This document shows positions 45,420-55,544 of a DNA stretch of 64,000 nt, in pieces. Origin of the DNA: Megascapheus bottae (Eukaryota > Chordata > Mammalia > Rodentia > Geomyidae); contig JANJXV010000130.1 in assembly GCA_024803745.1 (NCBI GenBank), positions 1,974,501 through 2,038,500 on the forward strand, in the 5' to 3' direction. Under the pieces are notes generated by a model. The model was not told the DNA's origin. It saw nothing but the letters and a program-made list of their open reading frames with translations, and searched no databases. The position numbers and the translations under genes were made by a program. Numbering within the stretch: the first letter of the stretch is position 1; each line of letters begins with the position of its first letter.

Positions 45420-45950
45420 AGGACCACGACAACAACAACAAAGAAGGAAGGAGAGATAGGTAGAGGGAGAAGAAAGAGAAGGAAGATGAGAGGGATGGTG
45501 GGAGAGAAAGAATTGGCCCTATTTGAGATGTGTATTCACCCCTGTCGTTGGGAGGTAGGTCTAGTTCCAGAAGAAATAGATACCCAAACACAGTCTCAAA
45601 AGGGATTCATCGTAAGCCAAAACTATATTGCAATTTTTTTTATCTCTTCTACTGAGAACGATGAAAGGACTGACGCTGATCAAGATGCATGTGCTCATAA
45701 ACTGACATGTGGAAGTGAAACTCCTTTGTACAACGAGTGAAAGATTATAATAAAGTTACAATAAAAATATAACGGCTACAAATATGTATTTAAATCACGC
45801 AATTTTTTAGTGTAGGCAAATCAACTGTTGACTGAAATATTAGGTGGTAAATGGCTGACATTAAATGTGAGCTCTGACACGGCCAATGCTACTAAACAGT
45901 AAATTCTATCTGACGCCGAGTGACTCCAGGTTGTGCCTTTTGCCTCAATC
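45420..45950. other. Unique sequence
   Basis: A-rich to 45510, then unique; no feature recognised. Confidence 0.45.
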
Positions 45951-45959
45951 CAAGTGTTT

Positions 45960-46175
45960 TCTATGAGTTGGGCATGATCTTGCACACCTGTAAGCCCAGA
46001 ACTTGAGAGGCTGAGGCAGAGAACCTCAAATTCACTGTCTCAAAAGACACAAAAGGACAGCAAGCAAACATTATTTTCTGTACCACACTCTGTTCTCAAT
46101 TTCTCAAATTCTTGATCTAAATTTAAAACATTTGCCTAGGTCTTGAGTTGAGCTCTCAACACCAAAAAAAAAATG
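45960..46175 (+). mobile_element. Old B1-tRNA SINE, diverged
   Basis: 'gttgggcatgatcttgcacacctgtaagcccag' and 'gagaggctgaggcagag' identify a B1 monomer. The right side 'catttgcctaggtcttgagttgagctctcaacacc' looks like a decayed tRNA-like monomer with A tail. The middle is rearranged. Confidence 0.6.
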
Positions 46176-46179
46176 AAAA

Positions 46180-46860
46180 CAAGAAGAAAACCCTGATAAT
46201 CATTCCATATTTTTAAAAAATCTATCTTTGTGGCCTTCAAGTCCCTCAGGTCAGCCTTGTACAGAAAACAGCAGAGGAATGGGTAGCAAAAGACTGAAGG
46301 TTACCCAAAAACTACTTCCCAGGATGCTCTTTACAGGCAGGGGATGGCATTGCTTTTCAGTTGCCAAAGCACATTTCCAACATACCAGACACTGGTGAGT
46401 CACCTCATAGTTCCTGTGGTTTAGGCCCAGCTTACCTGGTCTGCAGCTTGTGGACCCCGTGTCCAGACAGCCGCGTGACTGGAGAAGAGTCTGCTGCTGC
46501 AGAGACATCATCCCCTTGATGGCTGGCTGATGGAGTTCACTTTGAGGCTGCATGACGAAGGGAAAGGCCAGAGACGTGAGGTACCCCCAACCCTTCAGCC
46601 ACTCTTCTTCCATCTAGAAATGCAAGGGCGTTGTCATGTAAAAGGGCAGGGCTTACAGACTGCCTTGCAGCTGTGAAAAAAAAAATCAACATGAGGGCGA
46701 AAGGCTTTGAAACCCAGCCATCAAACAGCAACTTCCCTGTTCCTGGAGATCTGTAGGAGAGCTCTTTCTTGGGGTGCACCTGTAGAACCTTCGAGTCTAA
46801 TCTAAAATACCCTGTCAAGAAGAAGCTGAGGAGCAAGCACAGCCCAGGTAGAAGAGAAGA
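46180..46860. other. Unique sequence
   Basis: Open frames at 46251-46613 and 46537-46836 (minus) have no recognisable domain. No repeat family. Confidence 0.45.
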
Positions 46861-46864
46861 AGCA

Positions 46865-47124
46865 TGCCGCCATCAGCGGGCTTCGCAGTGGATCAGAACT
46901 CTTTAACCCTTGCACCTGGACTGGGACCAGGTGGGGTTGATTCTACCAAGACTCTGCTTGTAAACAACCCACACCTCTAGTTCCCCTGCCCTGGCCAATC
47001 AGATGAAAAAGCCATCACTCCTGGCCAATGGACAGACAGGTCTTTTGGTATGCTCTTGTCTCCAACCTTCAATAAAGCCATTGTTTTTCTTTTCAAAGAG
47101 CATGTGGGGCCTGTGACCTTCACA
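46865..47124 (+). mobile_element. Possible solo LTR with CCAAT boxes and polyadenylation signal
   Basis: Two GGCCAAT motifs (about 46993 and 47022) are followed about 50 bp later by CAATAAAG (47070) and a short GT-rich end, an arrangement typical of gammaretroviral-type LTRs. The boundaries (TG at 46865, CA at 47124) are guesses, and no target-site duplication is seen. Confidence 0.35.
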
Positions 47125-47129
47125 TGGTC

Positions 47130-47395
47130 ACGAATTCCATCCTTGTACCCTTCCGTTACTTGAAGCTTCTCTCCCTCCCTCTCTCTTGTTCCTCTCTCTC
47201 GCCCCCGTCCTGTTCCCCCTCCATTTTTCTATTTCATTCTCTCTCTACTGAAGTTATCCTGTGTCGTCTCTCCCCTCTGTAGTAAATCTCTCTCTACTTC
47301 CTACTATACTCTTTTAAGGACCCCTTGGTTGGCTACATAGGAGCTAGTTTTTGTTTGGAGAGTAAGCTTAAGGAATTATCTAATATTCTCCTGTG
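47130..47395. other. CT-rich unique sequence
   Basis: 47165-47320 is rich in CTCTC and CCCT without a regular period. No gene. Confidence 0.5.
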
Positions 47396-47559
47396 TGTGT
47401 TGTGTTGTGTGTTGAGACTTGAACTCAGGCTTGGGCACTGTCCCTAAGCTTTTTCCTTTTTTTTTTTTTTGCTCAAGGCTAATGCTCTACCACTTGAGCC
47501 ACAGATCTACTTTTGGCTTTTTTTTTCAGTAGTTAATTGGAAATAAGAGTGTCAGGTAC

Positions 47560-47965
47560 GGGGCCGGGAGTTTGGCCTACCGGTAGAGTGCTTGCCTAGC
47601 ATGCATGAAGACCCAGGTTCGATTCCTCAGTAATACATACATAGAAAAAAGCTGGAAGTGGTGCTGTAACTCAAGTGGTAGAGCACTAGCCTTGAGAAAA
47701 AGACTAAGGATGGGCCAGGAGTTTGGCCTAGTGGTTAAAGTGCTTGCCTAGCATGCATGAAGACCCGGGTTCAGTTCCTCGGTACCACATATAGAAAAAA
47801 GCCGAAGTGGTGCTGAGGCTCAAGTGGTAGAGCTCTAGCCTTGAGAAAGTCCAAGGACAGTGCTCAGGCCCTGAGCTCAAGCCCAGGACTGGCAAAAAAA
47901 AAGAGAAAAAGACTAAGGACAGTGCTCAGGCTCTGAGTTCAAGCCCCATGACTGGCAAAAAAAAA
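47560..47965 (+). mobile_element. IDL-Geo SINE, itself interrupted by a second IDL-Geo
   Basis: Left part 47560-47710 (A box TGGCCTACCGGTAG, B box GGTTCGATTCC) and right part 47920-47965 (CTGAGTTCAAGCCCCATGACTGGC, A tail). Flanked by AGTGTCAGGTAC at 47548-47559 and AGTCTCAGGTAC at 47966-47977, a 12-bp duplication with one mismatch. Confidence 0.96.
47711..47902 (+). mobile_element. IDL-Geo SINE, innermost, young subfamily
   Basis: Inserted into the Geo monomer of the element at 47560. A perfect 17-bp duplication, GAGAAAAAGACTAAGGA, lies at 47694-47710 and 47903-47919. It carries the GGTTAAAGTGC and 'gctgaggctc' variants of the young subfamily. Confidence 0.98.
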
Positions 47966-48029
47966 AGTCTCAGGTACTTCCTGCCCAGGATGGTTTTGAA
48001 CCATAAGCTACCTGCTGAATTACAGAATG

Positions 48030-49460
48030 CATACCTGTCCAACGGGCCCGTTAGACTACCTTCTTTCTACATCAGAAAGAAATGTCCCACAAACATCCTT
48101 GGAATGGAAGTGATGGTTTCTGGGTCCATCTTGAGTCTTGGTACAGGACACCAGTAAAGAGAGGAAAATAGGAAAAGACTCTTGTTCCACATCACTGAAC
48201 CTAAATAGAGTTCATGCTGTAGGGACATTAAAATTCTTGTCCTTTTCTTTTCCCCCTCAAGCCTTTTATGACTTCTGATTTCCCATCTGAGCGAGATGAT
48301 GAAGAAGAAGCCTCCTATAAAGACAAGAGCGGGCAGAGACAAAGCAAGCCCTGAAACTTCTGGGATACACATAAATGCCGGGTGCCTAAGGATGTTTAAA
48401 TTTCAGACAACCAACGATTCTTTTTTTTTTCTTTGAGGGCAAGTAGGATCTAAATATTGCATGAAACAGACTTCTTTTGGCAAAATGATTCACAGTCTAT
48501 CTACAGTTCAGATCTAACCGGGTATCTTGCACCTTACCTGACATCTCTGCTCTTTTCCTCCATTCGCACCCAGCTGCCAGGTGTGCCAGGGTCTAGACAG
48601 CATCTCAGCTGATGCTGACTCGACTGCAGAGACCATGCCCCGAACCACAGGCCAGACCACGGTGGTTCCGTTGACACTGCGTCCTGACACGCAATCACCT
48701 TGGGTTGTCCATTTCTCAGTGTGTGAAGAGCAGGCATCGAGGGGAACCATCAACCAGCAATCCACCTCATAGACATTGTAGCCCTCCTCTTCCTGGGGAC
48801 CCTGGAGAAAGCAGTGATCTGAATGAGTTCTGAGCAGACTCCCACAGGGGACAGGGACCTGCTTGGATGGTAGAAGGCAACCCTAGGGTCCTTATGAGAA
48901 TACTAATGTCCTCAGACCCCTGCCAAATGAAATCACATGGTGGAGGGTGGGGGACAGGGGCTGGGTGTCTGGCTGGCCTCAACACCTGTGCGGAAATAGC
49001 AGCAATTCTTCAGGACCTGGAATCCAACTGGAGAGTATGATGAGAGATTGCCTTCAGCAATATAGTGGATTCTAAGACACTGGACCAGCAGCGACATCTC
49101 CGGCTACTTGATTCCCCAAGCATGGCCTTGCTTCCTCTGTTCCTCACCTTTAGATTTCTTTTCTGCCTAATGCCATCAGCCACCTTTTCTGTCGTCTCTT
49201 GTGCCACAGAAACTCCAGCTGCTACACTTCTGCAGGGAAAGAATGAATTAAATTATATTACATTGGAGTTTTAGAGAACTTTTGTTTTGTCACAAGTCTA
49301 GCTTTGTTGGTTTTTTTTTGTTTGTGTGTGTGTGTGTTGTTGTTGTTTTTAAAATGAAGTCTAGAGAAACATTACCAACCCACATAAGTTTCTTGTTCTC
49401 CAGAGCTGACGACACAGATAAGGAAGCCTAATGTTGATAATGATTGTTCTAGACAAAAGA
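48030..49460. other. Unique sequence
   Basis: About 1.4 kb without a recognised repeat. Several short frames overlap on both strands at 48514-48772, none with a known domain. GT-rich at 49310-49345. Confidence 0.5.
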
Positions 49461-49464
49461 TAGC

Positions 49465-49517
49465 AGGGAGGATGGAGGGAGGGAGGAAGAGAGAGAGAGA
49501 GAGAAAGAGAGAGAGAA
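49465..49517 (+). repeat. Polypurine (GGGA)n(GA)n tract
   Basis: GGAGGGAGGGAGG followed by GA units. Confidence 0.93.
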
Positions 49518-49519
49518 TC

Positions 49520-50775
49520 ATAATATTTTTAAAAAGTATGTCATGGGTTGCATTCATTTGGACACAAATAAGAAACCAGGCAGATACCAGGAGACCAGAC
49601 TGAGTATTTTAAGTTTGTCATGCTTGAATAATGGATTATTGTGTGCAGGCCGATGATGGAATAATTCCACCAATCCCAACACTCTCCCCACCACCACCAG
49701 AAAAAAAAAATCATGCACTTTTCCCCTGCTGCCAAATACACAAAGAAAGCAGGACACCAGAATGAAATCTGTGCCGTAGGGAAGGAGTCCATTTCCTTCT
49801 CCTCTTGGGACTTCTCAGCAGGTAAATATTGATTACATTTTCCCAGTACCTCGAGCCATTATTTCTGATATGGCCACCTGCTCCCAGATATGAATTCCAC
49901 ATACCCACCCTCTGCCCCTCCCCCAAGGTCTCCATAAGGATAGCACATCAACTGAGGAGAAAATTCTTTTTTTCTCCTGAAGAAGCTTGGCAAGAAAGAC
50001 CTCTAATTGGGAGCATTTAATCCCTGTCTCTAATACTTGTTTCCTCAGAAAATGACAACACGTGTCCACCCCGCAGATCGTTCTTCACCTCACACCACAC
50101 CTGACGTTTGAGAAGATAGGGACACCAGGCGAGGCCCAGAATGTAGGACCAGGCTGGAAGACAACAGTGTCAGAGGCCTGGCACTTTTTGGTTCTCAGAT
50201 GAATTATTGATGTCGCCTCAGGGATTTGTGGAGCGGCAGCGGTGGCAGGGGTGAGGAGACGGCTGGTGGTTTGCCCTGGAATTGGCACAAGGGCTGGAAA
50301 TTAAGCCTGCTGACACTTCCAGGGTACCAATACTACTGCCAGCTGGCTGTCAAGTGCCCACCGTCTGATCCTGCCATCCACAGGAATACATTGTGGGCAA
50401 GATTTATGCACGTCCGTCTGTGGACGTCTGTCTCCTGACACTAGCTCTGTGGTCATGAGGGGGTGGGAGTGTTGGCTGTGTATGGCCTCAGCGAACCCTC
50501 CAGCTGCTGAGTCTAAATGCTAGCCCAGCTTCCAAGAGCATGTAGTAAAATTCCACTGCAGAAGGCAGGCCATGGAAGGAATGGTTCTGCTCTAGGTTGG
50601 GTTCCACTCAGCACCATAGAGCCAGCACCCTAGAATTACTCCACACCTGCAAGGCTGCATTTATCCACTAGCTCCATCTGCTGCTGGGTGACTTCCAGGG
50701 ACGTTCACTCTGGACGCTGCCAGCTCGTCCTTCACCCTGAGCATCTGCCTGCAGGACAGAAGAGCCCTCAAGAAG
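49520..50775. other. Unique sequence
   Basis: No repeat family or exon recognised. Moderately GC-rich at 50200-50450. Confidence 0.5.
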
Positions 50776-50778
50776 ACA

Positions 50779-50940
50779 GCTGCCTAGTGGTAGAGTGCTT
50801 GCCTAGCATGCATGAAGCCCTGGGTTTGATTCCACATACATAGAAAAGGCCAGAAATGGTGCTATGACTCAAGTGGTAGAGCATTAGCCTTGAGAAAGCT
50901 CAAGGACAATGCCCAGGCCCAGGACTGGCCAAAAAAAAAG
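50779..50940 (+). mobile_element. IDL-Geo SINE, 5' shortened
   Basis: Starts inside the A box (GCCTAGTGGTAGAGTGCTTG), B box GGGTTTGATTCC, then Geo with the B-box-like end deleted ('cccaggcccaggactggcc') and an A tail. Confidence 0.9.
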
Positions 50941-50959
50941 AAAACTAAAAAAGGAACCA

Positions 50960-51300
50960 ATAGCCAACACTAGGTGACTGTGATTAGTTAAGCATGCTCT
51001 ATGCATCCATCCAATGAAATACAACTCAGTCAAGAAGACTGAGTATATATGTGCAAGCATTGAAGAAAAGTTATTGATTTGAAAAAATAGATCACAAAGT
51101 TGTATATTCCATACTATGATTATGTCCAGTGGGGTTTCAAATATATTGAGGGGGATGCTATTCCTGTGTCATTTCATTTTCTCACCTCTAATTTTATAAA
51201 AGGTTCAATTCTGGGGTTTAAGAAACTCAATAACACAATGAATTCTCTTTTCAGTACCATGAATTACCTTTTCACTTGGATTGCAAGAAAGACACTCATA
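50960..51300 (+). mobile_element. Old L1 3' region relic
   Basis: 'ctatgcatccatccaatgaaatacaactcag' and 'aaaatagatcacaaagttgtatattccatac' match the order of old L1 3' regions ('catacaatggaatactactcagc', then 'tgtatgattcca'). Confidence 0.5.
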
Positions 51301-51399
51301 TAACTGAGATTGACCTCAGGAGAGCAGAGAGAAAGGGAGAATTGATGACTGGTTTTTCCTCCCCTGCCCTTGCCTATTTGTTTACTTTGTTATTTGTTT

Positions 51400-51610
51400 C
51401 TTTATTTAGAACCAGGGTTTAAACTCAGGGCCTTGGACTCACTTCACTTGCTTGTTTGACTGACACTCCAACTCAAGCTAAGCCTCCAGCCTGACTTCTT
51501 CCTGAATATTTTGAAGATGGAGTCTCACGGGCTTTTTAGTCTGGATTGGGCTCATAACACAATCCTCTGAGTTCAGCCTCCTGAGTAAGCGCGAGCTGCC
51601 AGTAGCCAAC
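51400..51610 (-). mobile_element. B1-Geo SINE, decayed
   Basis: 'ggtttaaactcagggcctt', 'tcaagctaagcctccagc', 'ggagtctcacgggctttttagtctgg' and 'agttcagcctcctgagtaagc' follow the antisense B1-Geo order. Confidence 0.8.
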
Positions 51611-52415
51611 TGGTTCTTTCTTTGCACTGTTTCTCCCCTCTGACCTTGGCTTTTTTTGTTTGGATGGACCCCTCCATCTTGCCACCCTCCACCACACTCA
51701 CCCCCAATTCTGTGTAATTTCCAATTTCATTCAGAAAGGAAAGCCAGGATGTCAAACTTCAAACTAAGAGGTGCTCTATGTTTCACACTCATTGATAATC
51801 TTTCCCAGTGTACAGTTCATTTGAGGCACCCCAATTGCTTTCCTCTGGTCTGCTGTCAGCTCTTTTCTGAAGAGTTAACGCTCTTTTTGAAATAGAGTCC
51901 AAGATAGTTGGGCCCAAAAGAAGATAAGCATATGTTTGTGCAAGCTGGAAAATTGTCCTATATGGAACAGAGTCAAAATAAATCAATAAAAGCAGTTTCG
52001 GGCAGGCACGACAGAGAAAAAAACTGTTAATTACTAGTATTACCATTGATAGCTATTCATTTGAGACTTTTGTTCAGTAAAGGCAATTGTTTGCTCCTGT
52101 TATATAACCAAAATCAAGAGAATTTACAAAGAACGAGAGAGGGGGAAAAATCTTCTCAGCTGAAACTCAGACAAAAGGCTTGAAGGGAAAATGAGACAAG
52201 CGATATTTTCTGGGGATTTACTGAGACAAACCAGCTCAGAAAAGACACAAACCTGTTCGTTTCATCCCAACACCATCCATTCTCGTCTGGTTTTATTCCT
52301 TGCATATAAATTTCAAGTTTGAAAGGACCCAGATATAGAACCTTTTAAGATACTTCTCCACATTGAAAAGATTTCCTCCTTCTCAAAAGGGATTTTTGTT
52401 CTTAGCCAAATCATT
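51611..52415. other. Unique sequence
   Basis: No recognised repeat or exon. Confidence 0.5.
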
Positions 52416-52423
52416 TGAAAAAA

Positions 52424-52470
52424 ATTATATATATATATACATATATATAATTACACATACACATACACAG
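52424..52470. repeat. (TA)n(CA)n microsatellite
   Basis: TA units followed by CATACA units. Confidence 0.9.
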
Positions 52471-52519
52471 CCAAATCCTGAAGATCTCTGTAGTCCCAAA
52501 GACCTGAGTTCAATATCTA

Positions 52520-52620
52520 TTTCTACTCCAACAAGGCTCCATGACAGTTGACAGTTTGCAAAGGGTTGTCTGAACATCTCTGCTCCTGTGTAAAGTGAAG
52601 ATAATACCCACCCACAGAAC
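52520..52620 (+). mobile_element. MIR relic
   Basis: 'ctccatgacagttgacagtttgc' and 'catctctgctcctgtgtaaagtgaagataatacc' match the sense MIR core. Confidence 0.6.
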
Positions 52621-52845
52621 CATGCCCATCTAATCCTGCTTGAGGCCCTCCAGCTCTCAGCGTCCAGTCAGAGACAGGAAGTGACTTGAGCATGTCAAAC
52701 AGAACTATAATGTAGGGGAACTGTTACATAAATAATAAAAGACCTAAGCCCCGAACAGAACCATGAGGCAACTCCGTGTTGGTGAAATAGCTCTGCAAGT
52801 CTAGTTAGAGGTTGTAAAGATTCCATGGGAAAGCATAGCAATTCT

Positions 52846-53222
52846 TTTTTTTGCATTTTTTTATTGTAATTAGTAAAAGGGTTACATGATATTTGCCAGA
52901 TAGAAGGTGCATTAATTCACGTACATTGATACCCTTTCACATGTCTTGGTACCCATTTCCCTACCCCCCACCTGTCTTGGTTTTCCCCCCTTCCCTATCA
53001 AATAACCAAATACAAATAAATTCAATATATCAGATAACAAAGTGAGATACTATAACAATATGAGATAACCAAGGGACAGCAAAGGAGATGAGAGACAACA
53101 TAGTACATTAAGGACAACAATTATTCGTTATATGGCTTTTGTTTCAATATCCTGGAGGTCCTTTCAATTAGCTTCATACTATATGGCCTTATGTATCAAG
53201 GTTTTGCTCTATTGCAAATCTC
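52846..53222 (-). mobile_element. 5'-truncated L1, 3' UTR only
   Basis: Same 3' UTR family as the copies at 28594 and 54621 (plus strand TTATTGTAATTA near the tail, 'ccagatagaaggtgcattaattcac', 'aagggacagcaaaggagatgagaga'). T-rich tail at 52846-52862. Flanked by AAAGCATAGCAATTCT (52830-52845) and AAAGCATAGTAATTCT (53223-53238). Confidence 0.95.
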
Positions 53223-53245
53223 AAAGCATAGTAATTCTAAATAAA

Positions 53246-53435
53246 GACTGGGGATGTCACTACAGTAGAGTGTTTGCATAACAACTGCAGGGTCCTGAGT
53301 TCAAGCCCCAAACTCAATTTTGAGTTCAATTTTGCTGGTTCTGGGGCTTGAACTCAGGGCCTGGGCTCTGTCCCTGAGCCTCTTTGTGCTCAAGGATAGT
53401 GCTCTACCACTTGAGCCACAGCACCACTCCCTCGA
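53246..53435. mobile_element. ID-like monomer (+) followed by Geo monomer (-)
   Basis: 53246-53320 has an ID-like A box and B box (CTGAGTTCAAGCCCC). 53330-53435 is an antisense Geo monomer (GGGGCTTGAACTC, CTCAAGGATAGTGCTCTACC, CTTGAGCCACAGCACC) whose B1 part is missing. Confidence 0.75.
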
Positions 53436-53799
53436 GGGATATTCTTATATAGTTTCAGCACCCAGAAGAGCCATAGAGCTTTTCCTTCTAGAAACCAGAA
53501 AGACAGTGGGGTCATATTGGCCATCTTTGATCACATGACCTCCCTGGACCAATCCCATAGATGCAGAGAAATGGACTGGATTGGTATATCTATCTGCCTG
53601 TGGATCAGATTGATCTCTATCCAAACCACCTGGACTAAAATAATAGTAATAATAACAACAGCAGCAACTATCACCATCATCAAAGTAGTATTAACCGAAA
53701 GGGAAGGAAAGAGATCCTAAGAGGTAAACTAAGAGGTGTCAACCTTCACCAAGACAAAAAACAAGTAACTCTTTTTGATCATAATTTACTTGAATATTT

Positions 53800-53985
53800 A
53801 ATATTTTACTACTTTTCAGAGAATAGTATCTCTAGTGCACAAATGAGAATAGCAAAGTTGCAAGAGTTTAAGGAAGTTACCCAAGGTCCCAGAGTTGGAA
53901 AATGGTTGTGCTTAGGCTTGAACCCACCACATGTCTCTACTATTAAAACTCATGTCTCTTCTTCTACACCATGCTGGTATCTTAC
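53800..53985 (-). mobile_element. MIR relic
   Basis: 'cacaaatgagaatagcaaag', 'aaggaagttacccaaggtccc' and 'ttaggcttgaaccca' match antisense MIR. Confidence 0.8.
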
Positions 53986-54194
53986 TGAGTAGCAAGCATG
54001 GAGCATGAAATAATCCAAAGTGATTGCTTGGGGGCCAGTGAATGTCTTAATCTTCACTGTTAAATACTAAAATCTGCATGTGCACGTGTGCTCATTTCCT
54101 GGGGTCATAAATTGAATATTCACTCCCTTCCATTTCCCATTAAAACATAGCATGAATTAAAGGGTTTCATTTTCATCACTCAACTAGAGACCTT

Positions 54195-54466
54195 AAGCCC
54201 CATGCTGGAGGCTTACCCCTGTAATCCTAGCTACTCAGGAAGCTGAGATATGAGGATCATGGTTCAAAGCCAGCCTGAGATATGAGGATCATGGTCTGGA
54301 AAGTCCATGAAGCTCTTATCTCCAATTAACCAACAAAAACCTGGAAGTGGAGCTGTGACTCAAGTGGTAGAATGCTAGCCTTCAACAATTTAAAAAAAAA
54401 AAAGCAGCTCAGGAACAGTGCCCAGGCCCTGAGTTCAAGGCCCAGTACTGGCACAAATAATAATAA

Positions 54467-54506
<40 letters not shown>

Positions 54507-54507
54507 G
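54195..54507 (+). mobile_element. B1-Geo SINE with internal duplication and (TAA)n tail
   Basis: B1 part, linker 'cttatctccaattaacc' and Geo monomer (GTGACTCAAGTGGTAGAATG) with an A12 run inside it. GAGATATGAGGATCATGGT occurs at 54245-54263 and again at 54277-54295, a 32-bp tandem duplication. The tail is a (TAA)n microsatellite from 54458 to 54507. Confidence 0.93.
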
Positions 54508-54620
54508 TTTATCCTTTACCGATTGATGGATCTCACACATACTTAGAACTCCAACTACCTGGTCCTCAACCCAATGAAGTTACAGGGTTTGCTCTAAGAG
54601 TGTAAAACTTGAGTCATGGC

Positions 54621-55527
54621 ATCTCTGGTCATAAAAGAAATGCAAATCAAAACAACTTTAAGATTCCACCTCACTCCATTTAGAATGGCTAGGATCAAGA
54701 AATCTAATAATAACAGATGCTGGAGGGGAGGTGGACAGGAGGGATCACTACTACACTGTTGGTGGGAGTGCAAACTTGTTCAACCTCTATGGAAAGCAGT
54801 ATGGCAGTTCCTCAAAAGACTAAATATAGAGCTTCCCTATGACCCAGCAATTCCACTACTTGGCATTTACCAATCGTCCAGAAACAAGGACCTACTAAAT
54901 CCACTAGCACAACAATGTTCATTGCAGCACTATTCACCATAGCAAAGATATGGAACCAACCCAGATGTCCCTCAGTTGATGAGTGGATCAACAAGATGTG
55001 GTATTTATACACAATGGAATTCTATGGTGCTCTCAGAAAGAATGACATCACCCATTTGTAAGGAAATGGAAAGACTTAGAAAAAAATCATATTAAGTGAA
55101 GGAAGCCAGACTCAAAGGAACATAGGCTCAATGGTTTCCCTCATTTACAATAATCAGTAGAAACCTTGGGCTCTCCTAGGAGAGGTTCAAAATAGAGCAA
55201 AACCTAGATACATAAGGCCATACAGTATGATGCTAAATGAAAGGATCTCTAGGATATAGAAACAGAAGCCATATAATGAGTGATTGTTGTCCTTTTGCTG
55301 TCCCTTTATCTCATATTGTTACAATATTTCACCTTGTTATCTGATATATTTTATATACGCTTAATTGAAATAGGAGAGGGAAGGGGGAAAATCAAGATGT
55401 ATGGGGAGAGGGGGAGGGAAATGGGAACCATGACATGAGAAAGGGTATCAATATTTATGAAGTAATGTACCTTCTATCTGATGAATATAATGTAACCCTT
55501 CTATTAATTACAATAAAAATATATGAA
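54621..55527 (+). mobile_element. 5'-truncated L1: ORF2 C-terminus plus 3' UTR
   Basis: Starts at ORF2 residues [17 protein letters not shown] and includes [18 protein letters not shown] and IELPYDPAIPLLGIY. It then shifts frame near 54865, with further ORF2 text (ALFTIAKIW-like) in another frame to about 55060. The 3' UTR and 'acaataaaaatatatgaaaa' follow. Flanked by AAAACTTGAGTCATGGC (54604-54620) and AAAAATTGAGTCATGGC (55528-55544): a 17-bp duplication with one mismatch, starting at a TGT/AAAA site as expected for L1 endonuclease. Confidence 0.96.
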
Positions 55528-55544
55528 AAAAATTGAGTCATGGC

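Larger units (their letters stand above)
47400..48030 (-). mobile_element. B1-Geo SINE, host of a nested insertion
   Basis: Antisense Geo (GACTTGAACTCAGG, 'ctcaaggctaatgctctaccacttgagcc') and linker ('ttaattggaaataagagtgtcagg') run to 47559. The element then resumes at 47966 with 'agtctcaggtacttcctgcccaggatgg' and fades near 48025. The interval 47560-47965 is an inserted IDL-Geo. Confidence 0.9.

Noticed and set aside
44955..45740. 261-codon plus-strand open frame, the longest in the window
   Set aside because: The middle is a translation of a GGA/GGGGGA polypurine tract, and the ends have no recognisable domain or gene context.
48514..48772. Overlapping frames on both strands suggesting an exon
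   Set aside because: No recognisable protein on either strand, and coincident open frames are expected in GC-richer DNA.
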